Shown here: piece after piece, positions 44,968-54,594 of the stretch
Position numbering within the stretch: the stretch's first letter is position 1
How the letters are laid out: the number at the start of each line of letters is the position of its first letter
The notes under the pieces: model-generated
Database searches by the model: none
Told to the model about the DNA's origin: nothing
Seen by the model: only the letters and a program-made list of their open reading frames with translations
Translations under genes and position numbers: made by a program
Assembly (NCBI RefSeq): GCF_900156725.1
Contig: NZ_FTOI01000003.1
Span: 186,001-250,000 of the forward strand
Reading direction: 5' to 3'
From: Kaistella chaponensis
GTDB taxonomy: Bacteria > Bacteroidota > Bacteroidia > Flavobacteriales > Weeksellaceae
DNA: 64,000 nt

Positions 44968-45465
44968 ATGGCATACCAATACGAAAGCCTAGAAGAACTT
45001 CGACGAAAAAAGGCTTTATTAAAAAAAGACATTTCGGAGATCGAAGAACTGCTCACTTTTGAAAATACCAAAGAAAGTTTGAGCGTCCTTACGAATGGTT
45101 TTACAGATAAATATCTTAAGGAAGAGATTTTTCCCGATGGTGAAAAAAAAGTAGGCATTAAAACACAGGAAATTTTAAAAGAGGTTTCAAACAATGTGAA
45201 AGATTCTCTGCTCAGCAGAAATTCAGTTCTCGGATTTGCGAAAAGCAGTGCCGGACAAAACATCGTTGAAAACGCTCTAAAGATTGGCATCGTAACTTTT
45301 GTAGGAAATTATGCAAAAAATAATTTAAAAAACACCAGTTGGAAAAAGAAAGCGATTGGTTTGGCTTTGATTTATTTAGCTCCAATTGCACTCAAATATA
45401 TTCGGGAAAACTTAGAAAATTACCAAAAAAGCAAAACAACCTCTAGTTTTGAGCAATTGATATAA
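44968..45465 (+). CDS. Hypothetical protein of the YtxH-holin cluster, 165 aa
   Basis: The N-terminal half is charged helix and coiled-coil (LEELRRKKALLKKDISEIEELLTFENTKESL). The middle is polar (KEEIFPDGEKKVGIKTQEILKEVSNNVK). A hydrophobic C-terminal pair (NALKIGIVTFVGNYAK and WKKKAIGLALIYLAPIALKYI) may touch the membrane. It belongs to a conserved but uncharacterised flavobacterial group found after YtxH and holin-like genes. It starts 4 bases after the preceding gene, so they share a transcript. Confidence 0.8.
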   Translation: MAYQYESLEELRRKKALLKKDISEIEELLTFENTKESLSVLTNGFTDKYLKEEIFPDGEKKVGIKTQEILKEVSNNVKDSLLSRNSVLGFAKSSAGQNIVENALKIGIVTFVGNYAKNNLKNTSWKKKAIGLALIYLAPIALKYIRENLENYQKSKTTSSFEQLI

Positions 45466-45468
45466 AAT

Positions 45469-45488
45469 AAACCGCAATTTTGCGGTTT
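45469..45488. terminator. Bidirectional terminator
   Basis: AAACCGCA-attt-TGCGGTTT with T-rich flanks on both strands, between the convergent 165-aa gene and the trmH-like gene. Confidence 0.8.
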
Positions 45489-46217
45489 TTATTTTTTGCT
45501 AAATATTTGCCCCAAAATAATTCCAGCGGCCATCGAAACATTTAAGCTTTCTGTCGCTTGTGATTTTCCAAATCGTGGGATCGTGATTTTATCGGTGAGT
45601 AATTTCTCTATTTCTGGGCGAATTCCATTTCCTTCATTTCCCAAGACTAGATTAAATTGCGTCGGGAATGGGTAATCATAAAAACTTACACCATCCATAT
45701 CGGTTCCAATAATGGCAGCATCACTTTCATGCATGAAATTTTCTAAATTTTGATAGACCAAATTTACGCGCAAAAATGATCCCATACTTGCCTGGATAAC
45801 CTTTGGATTGTACAAATCAACAGTATCTTCGCTACAGATGATCTGCGGAATACCAAACCAATCTGCCAATCGAATGATCGTTCCCAAATTGCCTGGATCC
45901 TGAATTCCATCCAAAACCAATTGAGTCAAATTGTTTTCTACAATTCTTTCCTCCTTTAATTCGCATACTGCAACAGAATCTTTCGGATGTTGGAGAAAGC
46001 TGATTTTTTTTAATTCAGAAGGTGAAATTTTGGTAATTAAGGAAGATTCAACCGACAAAGAATCGGAATTAACAGAAAATATTTCTTTGATTCTATAGCC
46101 CGACGAAGGTATTTCTTTGATTGTTTTGTTGCCTTCAACCAAAAACAAATTGTATTTTTGTCTGAACTTCTTCTGGTCTAAAGACTGTAAAATTTTTATT
46201 TTATGAGCCGTAAGCAT
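45489..46217 (-). CDS. TrmH/SpoU-family RNA 2'-O-methyltransferase
   Basis: 242 residues. The N-terminal L30e-like part (KIKILQSLDQKKFRQKYNLFLVEGNKTIKEI) recognises RNA. The C-terminal SPOUT knot has motif 1 LDGIQDPGNLGTIIRLADWFG, motif 2 LVLGNEGNGIRPEI and motif 3 IPRFGKSQATESLNVSMAAGIILGQ. It methylates a ribose in tRNA or rRNA; the target is unknown. The start MLTAHKIK (46217) is preferred over an upstream Met at 46235. Either way it overlaps the divergent tamL start (46203) by at least 15 bases. Confidence 0.92.
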   Translation of the reverse strand: MLTAHKIKILQSLDQKKFRQKYNLFLVEGNKTIKEIPSSGYRIKEIFSVNSDSLSVESSLITKISPSELKKISFLQHPKDSVAVCELKEERIVENNLTQLVLDGIQDPGNLGTIIRLADWFGIPQIICSEDTVDLYNPKVIQASMGSFLRVNLVYQNLENFMHESDAAIIGTDMDGVSFYDYPFPTQFNLVLGNEGNGIRPEIEKLLTDKITIPRFGKSQATESLNVSMAAGIILGQIFSKK

Positions 46218-48770
46218 TTTTCTAAATATTTTCAAAAGTATTACTTATTTTTTTCATCTGCAATTACTGTACTGTTTCTCTATGCTTGCAGCACGACAAA
46301 AAAAGTACCCGAAGGTGATTTTCTTTTGATAAAAAACAATTTTAAGTTTCAAGACGGCAAGGTTCATGATGATGACATTCCCAATTATGTGAGTCAAAAG
46401 CCTAATAAAAAAGCCCTGTTTCTTCTTCCCATCGGACTTTGGTTTTATAATTCGACCAGTCCAAAGTATGATTCTATTTTAAATGAGTATTTGACGTATC
46501 CACCGGATATGAGAAATCAGAAACTTCGGGATTCTCTTTTTGTCAGAAACGAACATCCAGAATACCTTGGCAAAAGTTTGTTTTTCGAAAGATTCATGCA
46601 CAATATTGGTCAACCTCCTGTAATTTTGGATCAGGGAAAGACAGAAACCAGCGCGAACTCCATCCGTAAATTCTTAGTCTACAAAGGATATTGGGACACC
46701 GATGTGAAATTCAGCACCGATTTAGATTCTACGGCGAAAAAAGCAAAAGCCAATTATTTGATCACGCATAAAGATCCTACAAAAATCAGCGATTATTACT
46801 ACAATATTCCAGATCCAAACATCAAATCGATTTATGAAGAAGATCTGAATGAAAGTTTCGTCAGAGGTAAGAATATTTTAGATCAAAGCGTTTTAGAGAA
46901 AGAAGTTAAAAGAATTACCGATTTGATGAAAAGTCGGGGTTACTATAAATTCAACAATTCCAACGAAGACATTTATTTTACTGCAGATACCCTTCAAAGC
47001 CGAAAAAATGTGCCGCTCACAATGGATATTCACAAGGATTCTGTGGACTCCCCTTTCAAACAAACCACAATTGGCGACATCAAAGTTCATCTTTTGGAAA
47101 AACTTTCAGATACAACCAACACGGTGAAAGATTCGCTTTTGGGAATCAATTTTTATAAATTAGATGACCAGTATAAAGTAATGTCTTTATGGAGACCTAT
47201 TATTTTGAAGAAAGGCGAAATTTATGACCAAAGAAATCTAGATCTTACGAAAAGGAATATTGCTGCAATGAACAATTTCAGCGTCATCAAATATAACGAA
47301 GATCTACGCAAAGAAAACGACAGTATTTTAGATGTAAGCTATTACCTCGCTCCTCTTTCCAAATATGATCTCAAAGTTTCTACCGATATTAACTATTCGC
47401 AAATTCTAAATTTTGGGGTTTCACCTTCGGTTGATCTTACCAGTCGAAATGTTTTTGGAGGTGCAGAAAATTTAACAACAAGTCTTGCCGGTACTTTTGG
47501 TTCTGTAACGAGCACGAAAGATCCGAGTAAACGAGATTTGGCCTACGAAATTTCTGCACAAGTTTCCCTCAGCTTCCCACGTCTTTTACTGCCTTTTAAA
47601 ACCTGGAAACTAATTCCCAAAAAATATTCACCCAATTCCTCCCTTATCTTGGGAACTTCAATTCAGGATAATATTGGTTTGGGAAGGATCAACTTTAATG
47701 GAAGCTTGAATTATTTCGCCAATGTGAACGATATCGTTTCGCATCGCCTGTCTTTGTTTAACAGTCAACTGAGTCTTACGCGAAATAAAGACAAATACTA
47801 CGATTTTTTTCCGGCCGACCGCGAAGTGCGGAATGAGTTGTTTCAAAATTATTCGCCCACTTTGTACCAGGATTTTATCGACAACAAGATCAGTTCTGAT
47901 GATTTATCAGCATTAATTGTGAGCGACGGCAACTACCAAAATTCTCTCTCCGGAAATCAGTTAACCCTCTACAACACCTTTTTGCAATCCCTAATCAATA
48001 AAGACCGACAAACGCAAGATGTCCTTATTTCGTCGATGATTTATAACTTTATTTACAATGAAATCGGGAAAAAAGACCGTCCAAATCCTTTCTACCTCAA
48101 TGCGAAAGTAGAATCAGCAGGAAATATTTTCAGTATTTTCAACAACAAGGAAAAAATTGACGGTGTCGTTTCCGGAAAAGCAAAAACAATCTTTGATATC
48201 CCCTATTCTCAGTTCGTGAAATTCGATATTGATGTCAGAAAATATTTTGGGTTGTTCAATAACAAACATACCTTGGCTTTGCGCCAGTTTATCGGCGTTG
48301 GGATTCCGTATGGCAATTCCACTTCGATGCCATTTGTGAGATCTTATTTTAATGGTGGCTCCAATGATATCCGAGCTTGGCGAGTTTTCGGCGGTTTAGG
48401 ACCTGCAGATTCTCAACTTGATGAAAAAGTGCGTTCCTATATTATGGATAATATCAAACTCACCACCAACATCGAATACCGGATGCCTTTTACTAAAATG
48501 TTTGAAGGCGCAGCTTTCGTGGATGCCGGAAATATTTGGAGCTTAAAAGATAATGGTTTCGCTGATGATTTCAAATTCAATAAATTTTTATCGCAAATGG
48601 GAGTCGGGACCGGAATTGGTTTAAGGATTAATGTTGCATATATCACTTTGCGTCTAGATGCAGCGTACAAAGTATATGATCCCAACCAACCTGAAGGAGA
48701 TCGATGGGTCATCAAAAATTGGAAACCATTGCAGCCTGTAGTGAACTTTGCGTTTGGTTATCCTTTTTAG
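46203..48770 (+). CDS. tamL: Translocation and assembly module lipoprotein TamL (BamA/TamA family)
   Basis: 855 residues. The lipoprotein signal ends in lipobox LYAC, the mark of Bacteroidota TamL as against TamA. POTRA-like repeats fill about residues 50-400 (KFQDGKVHDDDIPNYVSQKPNKKALF, IRKFLVYKGYWDTDVKFSTDLD, VLEKEVKRITDLMKSRGYYKF). A C-terminal Omp85 barrel follows, with the VRSYFNGGSNDIRAWR motif for the L6 (VRGF-type) loop and the final barrel strand VVNFAFGYPF. Its partner tamB, often next door, is not in this window. The 5' end overlaps the divergent methyltransferase gene. Confidence 0.9.
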   Translation: MSRKHFSKYFQKYYLFFSSAITVLFLYACSTTKKVPEGDFLLIKNNFKFQDGKVHDDDIPNYVSQKPNKKALFLLPIGLWFYNSTSPKYDSILNEYLTYPPDMRNQKLRDSLFVRNEHPEYLGKSLFFERFMHNIGQPPVILDQGKTETSANSIRKFLVYKGYWDTDVKFSTDLDSTAKKAKANYLITHKDPTKISDYYYNIPDPNIKSIYEEDLNESFVRGKNILDQSVLEKEVKRITDLMKSRGYYKFNNSNEDIYFTADTLQSRKNVPLTMDIHKDSVDSPFKQTTIGDIKVHLLEKLSDTTNTVKDSLLGINFYKLDDQYKVMSLWRPIILKKGEIYDQRNLDLTKRNIAAMNNFSVIKYNEDLRKENDSILDVSYYLAPLSKYDLKVSTDINYSQILNFGVSPSVDLTSRNVFGGAENLTTSLAGTFGSVTSTKDPSKRDLAYEISAQVSLSFPRLLLPFKTWKLIPKKYSPNSSLILGTSIQDNIGLGRINFNGSLNYFANVNDIVSHRLSLFNSQLSLTRNKDKYYDFFPADREVRNELFQNYSPTLYQDFIDNKISSDDLSALIVSDGNYQNSLSGNQLTLYNTFLQSLINKDRQTQDVLISSMIYNFIYNEIGKKDRPNPFYLNAKVESAGNIFSIFNNKEKIDGVVSGKAKTIFDIPYSQFVKFDIDVRKYFGLFNNKHTLALRQFIGVGIPYGNSTSMPFVRSYFNGGSNDIRAWRVFGGLGPADSQLDEKVRSYIMDNIKLTTNIEYRMPFTKMFEGAAFVDAGNIWSLKDNGFADDFKFNKFLSQMGVGTGIGLRINVAYITLRLDAAYKVYDPNQPEGDRWVIKNWKPLQPVVNFAFGYPF

Positions 48771-48838
48771 TATTTGATATTTTTAACTAAAATTTGATAA
48801 TAAAGTCATCATAATTTTCGTTAAAATAAGAAAATTCT

Positions 48839-49537
48839 ATGAAAAAATCAATCGCAATTTTACTCGCCGCTTTATCTATGATCATAATCTCATGCAGATC
48901 AAGCGAAGATACCGCTCCTGAAAATCCGGCGGTGGAAAACTTTTTTAATCTGAATGTAGGAAATAAATTCGTTTACAAAACCTATGATAATCCTGATTTT
49001 ACGAATCCTCAATCGGTTTACATTTTCACAGGAAAAATAGACTCTGTAAGTATTGTTGGTAAAGTTGAAGTTCAGGGTTTCACTTTTGCCAAGGAAAGAA
49101 CAAAAACGGTCTGGACAAATTCTACTATGAATAATCAGGAAAGTTTCAGATATCTGCGCGTGAACTCCAAAGGTCATTTGGTGGCACTCAAAACACTTGA
49201 CAACATTCCCATTACCGAAACGAGCGGATCGGTGATCCATCCCGGAACAGACTTCAGTTTTACTTTCAAACGGGATCAAATCGAAATGAATCAATTGGTC
49301 GGAAGTCTTTTTTACCAGTTACATAAAGATAAAAGCATCGATGTAGAGGGGAATGTATATTTAGTTTCACCTTATTTAGGAGACTTTACTCCTGCTGCTT
49401 CACAACCCAACTTGCTAAAAAAAACGCAGGAAATTTCTTTTAAGAAAGGAGTTGGTTTGGTTAAAGAAATTTGTCATTCCGTCTATGGAAAAGGTTTTTT
49501 TGAAACCCGTTTGGTGAGCGCTACAGTTGTAAATTAG
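48839..49537 (+). CDS. Putative lipoprotein, 232 aa
   Basis: Lipoprotein signal MKKSIAILLAALSMIIISC with the lipid-accepting C19, then an acidic linker and a beta-rich body: FFNLNVGNKFVYKTYDNPDF, IFTGKIDSVSIVGKVEVQGFTFAKERTKT and FKKGVGLVKEICHS near the C-terminus. The start pattern (NLNVGNKFVYK) is shared by many Bacteroidota lipoproteins of unknown role. It lies 68 bases after tamL and ends at the terminator 49567-49592. Confidence 0.8.
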   Translation: MKKSIAILLAALSMIIISCRSSEDTAPENPAVENFFNLNVGNKFVYKTYDNPDFTNPQSVYIFTGKIDSVSIVGKVEVQGFTFAKERTKTVWTNSTMNNQESFRYLRVNSKGHLVALKTLDNIPITETSGSVIHPGTDFSFTFKRDQIEMNQLVGSLFYQLHKDKSIDVEGNVYLVSPYLGDFTPAASQPNLLKKTQEISFKKGVGLVKEICHSVYGKGFFETRLVSATVVN

Positions 49538-49566
49538 CGCGTTCTCGCTCTTTCCATTTTAAATCC

Positions 49567-49592
49567 AATCGCAGATTATTCTGCGATTTTTT
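49567..49592 (+). terminator. Terminator after the lipoprotein gene
   Basis: AATCGCAGA-ttat-TCTGCGATT followed by four further T residues. Confidence 0.85.
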
Positions 49593-49630
49593 ATTTGATT
49601 ATATTTGTTTTAAATTAAAAATCAGAATAC

Positions 49631-51852
49631 ATGATTGCTTCAAAATTTACTTTAAAAATAGCCTTTCTCAGTGTTTCATCATTTGTTTTTTCACAGGAAG
49701 TCAGCCTGAAAAACATTCAGAAACTTACTTTTGGTGGCGACAATGCAGAAGCCTATTTTTCGCCAGACAGCAAAAAATTAACAATGCAGGTTACCAATCC
49801 TTCGATTGGCGCGCATTGCGATCAGATTTATCTTTTAGATCTTACCAAAAAGAATGGTACCACCAAAGATCTAGAACGTATTTCTAACGGTGAAGGCAGA
49901 ACAACCTGCTCTTTTTTTATGCCCGATGGAAAACACATTCTCTACGCCTCTACTTTTGAATCGAACAAAGAATGTCCCGCAAAACCGAAACCGCGAACCG
50001 ACGGAAAATATTTGTGGCCAGTTTATGCCGAATTCGATATTTATATCGCAGATCTTAACGGAAAAATCACTAAAAAACTGACTGATTCTCCAGGTTATGA
50101 TAATCGGTTGTTTCTCCGGATGGAAAATATATTGTTTTCACTTCATCCAGAAGTGGAGATTTGGAACTTTGGCGGATGGATATCAATGGGAAAAATCTGA
50201 AACAGCTAACTTCTGGTTTAGGATATGATGGAGGTGCTTTTTTCTCTCACGATTCTAAAAAACTGGTTTTCCGGTCCTCACGTCCAACTACTGCTGAAGA
50301 AATTAAGGGTTACAAAGATCTCTTGGCAGAAAACTTAGTTGCACCCACGAACATGGAGATTTATACGATGAATATTGATGGGTCTGATCTCAAACAAATT
50401 ACTCATTTAGGAAAAGCGAATTGGTCACCCTATTTTCATCCATCGGATCAATCCATTGTTTTTTCGTCCAATCATCATTCAACAAAAGGATACGATTTTC
50501 AGATTTATTCCATTGATATTGATGGAAAAAATCTTCATCAGATTACCTTCGAAAGTGAATTTAATGCTTTTCCCATGTTTTCTCCAGACGGCAAAAAATT
50601 CGTTTTTTCGAGCAACCGAAAAGGCGATACACCGCATGAAACCAATGTTTTCATAGCAGATTGGGTAGAAAGTGACCGTACCGAATTGGTTTCTGAAAAA
50701 AATATGCTGAATACGCTCACTTATTTGGCGTCCGATGAATTGAAAGGAAGATTGGCGGGAAGTGAAGGCGAAAAAAAAGCCGCAGAATTTATTTCGAAAG
50801 CATTTAAAACCTTCCAACTTAAACCTTTTGAAGGTAAAAATTACACACAGAATTTTTCTTATGAGGTAAAAATAAATCCGCATCAAGATGATTCCTCGGT
50901 GAAAGTTGATGCCAGAAATATCATTGGATATTTAGATAACAAAGCCGCCAAAACAATTGTTATTGGAGCTCATTACGATCATTTGGGTCTGAATCAACAT
51001 CACAATTCTACGCTCATGAATTCGGAGGGACAAATTCACAATGGTGCCGATGACAATGCTTCTGGCGTATCGGCGGTTTTGGAGCTGGCGCGAATTTTTT
51101 CTCAAAATAAAACCAAAGAAGATGCAAACTATATTTTTGCCCTATTTTCTGGGGAAGAAGATGGTTTGATGGGCTCTAAAGTTTTTGCAGAAAACGTGAA
51201 ATCAAAATATCCGAATGTGGTTGCAATGGTTAATTTGGATATGGTGGGAAGATTGAATAAAGACAAAGATCTCACTGTAGGCGGCGTAGGAACCTCCCCT
51301 GTTTTCGGAGAAATGATCAAAAAATACAAACCTGCCGGATTTAATTTAGCCATCGACAGTTCGGGAGTTGGACCTTCTGATCACACAAGTTTTTATTTAA
51401 AGGATATTCCTGTTTTATTTCTCTTCACAGGAACACATAGCGATTATCACAAACCAACTGATGACACCGATAAAATTAATATGACGGGTCTAAAAAACAT
51501 TACGTCCTATGTTTTCAATCTAACCAATGGATTGGCGTCGGAAAAAAACATTCCTTTTACGAAAACGAAAATTTCTGCGAGCAAAGCCGTACCGAAATAC
51601 AAAGTAACACTCGGCATTATGCCAAGTTATGCAGATACCAAAGACGGTCTTCATATCGATGGTGTCACCGAAAAACGCCCTGCATCTGAAGCCGGAATTG
51701 TAGCTGGAGATATTCTACTGCGAATCGGAAAATGCGAGGTCAAAGAAGTTTACAGTTATATGGATTGCCTTACCAAAGTAAATTCCGGCGACACTGTACC
51801 GGTCACTATTTTGCGTGACGGAAAAGAAATGACCATGACAGTCACATTTTAG
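49631..51852 (+). pseudogene. Frameshifted exported M28 metallopeptidase with WD40-like and PDZ domains
   Basis: One gene in two frames. The first part (49631-50200) has a signal peptide (FLSVSSFVFSQ) and PD40/WD40-like repeats (LTFGGDNAEAYFSPDSKKLT). Near 50099-50105 the family's conserved SPDGKYIVFTSSRSGDLELW stretch continues in the +1 frame, and from 50161 the second part runs to 51852. It carries further PD40 repeats and then the M28 aminopeptidase domain with metal ligands in GAHYDHLG, GADDNASG, FSGEEDGLMG, NLDMVGR and SDHTSFY. It ends in a PDZ domain (PASEAGIVAGDILLRIG). All catalytic residues are intact, so the shift is recent, a sequencing error, or makes the gene phase-variable. Confidence 0.85.
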
Positions 51853-51877
51853 CCATCTACAAACTTTTAATCGAGTA

Positions 51878-51917
51878 AAACCGTGTTGCCATTTTTTTGG
51901 CGACACGGTTTTTTTTT
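51878..51917 (+). terminator. Terminator after the M28 peptidase
   Basis: AAACCGTGTTGCC and GGCGACACGGTTT pair with one mismatch around a T-rich loop and are followed by a T-run. Confidence 0.8.
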
Positions 51918-52103
51918 AAGAATCAAATAAAAAAAGCATTTTACAATTGATTTGGTTAAATTCAAAATGGGAGCAATTAGGAGATGAGGATTTTCGGAAA
52001 ATACAAAATCTGTTATTGTTAGTTCTGCTTTATTTTAATGGCTAGAAACAGGAATTTTTTTTCCCCATTTGGAAAAGTTCTATTTTGGCAAAAAAATCCC
52101 TAC

Positions 52104-52292
52104 AAAACTCTCACTAAGTGCAACAAAATGCATTTGAAATGAAACAAAATGCATTTGTAATGAAACAAAATGTCTTCGTAATGAAACAAAATGTCTTCGA
52201 AGTTGACCAAAAGCCTATCGGAGTGAAACACGATGCCTTTTAAGTAAAACAAAGGAGCAAAGCAGTTGTTCAGAAAGGGAACTAGCCGAATC
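52104..52292. repeat. 21-bp-period tandem repeat array B
   Basis: The unit start (aaaatg or variant) recurs at 52104, 52125, 52146, 52167, 52188, 52209, 52230, 52251 and 52272: nine units at an exact 21-base step. The best-conserved core is AAAATGCATTTGTAATGAAAC; outer units are degenerate, but the register never slips. Plus-strand frame 52118-52243 (GTG start, or ATG at 52136) reads heptads QNAFVMK/QNVFVMK before a TAA stop, and the same frame stays open again to the array end. It lies downstream of the sulfurase-like gene. The remaining 190 bases of this gap hold no gene. Confidence 0.8.
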
Positions 52293-52305
52293 AATAAACC
52301 CGCTA

Positions 52306-53718
52306 TTACGCAAAAGCACTGACTGCAATAGTTCTGTCTTTAAGCTCCGTTACAAAGGAAACAAAGGTGTCGATGTCCTTTTTCGTGGTCGCTAATCCGA
52401 CAGAAACTCTTATTGCGCCTCTCATTTTTTGCAAAGAATTAATCATATCGAAATAATTTCCATTATTGTGGTTACTGAAATAATTGGTTAATTCATCAAT
52501 GGTAAGGCAGTTATTTGTTTCATCGAGTCCAGGATTGCAGAAACAACCAGAGCGGACCGATATTTTTTTTGAATTGGCTAGTTCTTCAATTTTTTCAAAT
52601 TGAATTTTAGATCCATCTGGATTATTAAAAGTCATAATCATCGTACCTCCACAATTCTGTCGATCTGATGGTCCAAAAATATTCACTTGACAGATGCCAT
52701 TCGAATGCTCCAACAATTTCAGGTTGTGGTAAAGGTATGTCATCAGAGAATTTACCCGTTCATTAATTCTTTGCATTCCTATTTCTCGAATATAATCTAA
52801 ACCTATTTTGATGGCAGGAATCCCTAAATAGTTTACCGTGCCATTTTCAAAGCGTTCGTGGTTTTCGGCCAAATAAAAATAAGGGGTTTTAGCGGAAACC
52901 AAATTCACAGTTCCGCCTGCAAACCAACGTTTTTTAAGCTTCTCAAATGATGATTTTTTCACGAGCAAACAACCAATTCCTGTTGGATAACCAAATATTT
53001 TATAAAAGGAAACTGAAACGAAATCTGGTTGATGTTCCTTTAAATCCAAAATTGAAGTAGGAACGAAAGCTGCCGCATCAAGGATAACATCCCAACCAAG
53101 TTCTTTGGCTATTTTGATATAATTAAGGTTATGTTTAACTCCTGAAACATTAGATTGTGCAGGGAACGCTAATAATTTGTTTTGCGCTTTTGATTCTGAT
53201 AATTTCGATATAAGTTCGTCATTAGCGATAGAAAGGTCATCAAAATTCACTGGAAAATAAGAATGTGAACCACCATTTCTGCTGCAATATTCTCTGATTC
53301 CATTCACTGAATTGTGATTGTCGATACAATAGAGATAATGACCGTTGTTTTCAAAAGGATAACTTTCAGCAACAAGATGCAAAGCCATGGATGCATTTTG
53401 GGTAAAAATGCAATAATAATCATCTGCATTAAAAAATTTGATGACTGCTTCACGAGCTTCATCCAACAATTCGGTGGACAACATTGAGGTTGGATTTGTA
53501 GAATGAGGGTTGCCAAAGGAATGCTCATCGAGAATGCTAAAATGCTTATCTAATTGACTTTTTGCATATAAATTACCACCCGTAAAGTCTAGATAAACAT
53601 GGTTGTCTTTGTCTAATCTATGGTATTCTGTTTGGCGCAGTTCATTAAAAAAATCATCATGAGATAATTCATTAATCTCTTGAATATCATGTTTGTAACT
53701 TAAATTCAAATTTTCCAT
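52306..53718 (-). CDS. Class V aminotransferase fold, molybdenum-cofactor-sulfurase-like
   Basis: 470 residues of the NifS-like PLP family. The stretch SVSFYKIFGYPTGIGCLLV with the Schiff-base lysine K240 and the late SVRSGCFCNPGLDETNN closely match the N-terminal NifS-like domain of eukaryotic Moco sulfurase (MOCOS/ABA3), including its CFCNPG cysteines. The C-terminal MOSC domain of MOCOS is absent. It could mobilise sulfur from cysteine, but a Moco enzyme partner is not in the window. The start is MENLNLSY (53718), since a Met 30 codons upstream lies inside the promoter at 53806-53813. The 21-bp array B follows its stop codon by 14 bases. Confidence 0.85.
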   Translation of the reverse strand: MENLNLSYKHDIQEINELSHDDFFNELRQTEYHRLDKDNHVYLDFTGGNLYAKSQLDKHFSILDEHSFGNPHSTNPTSMLSTELLDEAREAVIKFFNADDYYCIFTQNASMALHLVAESYPFENNGHYLYCIDNHNSVNGIREYCSRNGGSHSYFPVNFDDLSIANDELISKLSESKAQNKLLAFPAQSNVSGVKHNLNYIKIAKELGWDVILDAAAFVPTSILDLKEHQPDFVSVSFYKIFGYPTGIGCLLVKKSSFEKLKKRWFAGGTVNLVSAKTPYFYLAENHERFENGTVNYLGIPAIKIGLDYIREIGMQRINERVNSLMTYLYHNLKLLEHSNGICQVNIFGPSDRQNCGGTMIMTFNNPDGSKIQFEKIEELANSKKISVRSGCFCNPGLDETNNCLTIDELTNYFSNHNNGNYFDMINSLQKMRGAIRVSVGLATTKKDIDTFVSFVTELKDRTIAVSAFA

Positions 53719-53805
53719 ATTGATTTTAAATTTATTGATGATGTTCCTCAACTTTAAGAAGTCGGCGAACTGTAAATCCAAAAATTTCGAGGAAGCACTA
53801 AAAAT

Positions 53806-53813
53806 CAAATGTA
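53806..53813 (-). promoter_or_regulatory. TAnnTTTG promoter of the sulfurase-like gene
   Basis: Minus-strand TACATTTG; predicted start near 53799 gives an 80-base leader to ATG 53718 and rules out the longer reading from 53808. Confidence 0.55.
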
Positions 53814-53881
53814 CAAAACAAACTTTAAATGAGGAACTTATACATCAATTTCTTAAAACCGCTTTTATTAGCTGCTTTCTT

Positions 53882-54406
53882 TTAGCTTTCCAGTTTCATT
53901 TTCATCATGATATCGGTCTGTTCATCGTCGCCTAATCGGAAAACATGTTTGTCGAAGGCTACAAAACCATTTTTCTTGTAAAAACTTATTGCTCTTGGAT
54001 TATCTTCCCAAACACCTAACCAAACATATTCTGAAGCTTTCTGTTTCGCAATTTCGATTGCCTTGTCGTAAAGAATTTGGCCAACGCTTTTTCCGTGAAA
54101 TTCTTTTGCAACGTAGATTCGTTGAATTTCGAGTGCATTTTTGTCTTTCAATTCCGTTTGTGATTCCCCAAAGTTTATTTTCAAATAGCCAATCACTTCA
54201 TCTTCTAAAATCGCAAAATAAAATTCAGAGTTTTTGTTTTGCAGTTCTGCGGTAAGTTTTTCTTTAGAGAAACTATGTTCTAAATAATTGCACATATTAA
54301 CTTCAGAATTGGATTCAGAAAAAGTTTCTTCAAAAGTTTTTCGACCAATCTCTTGCAACTTTTCCAAATCGTTTAAAGTTATTCTTCTGGTGATTATATT
54401 TTCCAT
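53882..54406 (-). CDS. GNAT-family N-acetyltransferase
   Basis: 174 residues. The acetyl-CoA signature is IQRIYVAKEFHGKSVGQILYDKAIEIAKQ (motif A, with the HGKSVG pyrophosphate loop). Motif B follows as VWEDNPRAISFYKKNGFVAFDKHVF. The N-terminal ITRRITLNDLEKLQEIGRKTFEETF fits the RimI/PaiA-like subgroup, so the substrate may be a small amine or a protein N-terminus. The start MENIITRR (54406) is used, because the 22-residue upstream extension looks like read-through. It lies between the sulfurase-like gene and cassette locus B. Confidence 0.88.
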   Translation of the reverse strand: MENIITRRITLNDLEKLQEIGRKTFEETFSESNSEVNMCNYLEHSFSKEKLTAELQNKNSEFYFAILEDEVIGYLKINFGESQTELKDKNALEIQRIYVAKEFHGKSVGQILYDKAIEIAKQKASEYVWLGVWEDNPRAISFYKKNGFVAFDKHVFRLGDDEQTDIMMKMKLES

Positions 54407-54550
54407 TCTATTTTTTTGCAGATTTTTTCTGAGGTTGCAACTAATGTTAGTTTGTGAAAAGACCTCTCTCATAAATATTACCGAAGGTGAACTTGTCTGA
54501 AGCGAAGTCGGAGGATACTTTTTTTTTATAAAGGACTTAGCGATGATTAA

Positions 54551-54589
54551 TTCATACCCGCTTGTAGAAGTATCTTATTATCTGCAGGC
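54551..54589 (-). repeat. Half attC-like site B2
   Basis: On the minus strand GCAGATAATAAGATACTTC then TACAAGCGGGTATGAA matches the left half of sites A1 and A3. The right half and the following GTTA are absent, and TAAT replaces TAAC. Confidence 0.6.
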
Positions 54590-54594
54590 AAAAT

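Noticed and set aside
53882-54472. GNAT gene as a further integron cassette
   Set aside because: It lies next to locus B, but no complementary ten-base pair flanks it and no attC-like hairpin follows its stop codon.
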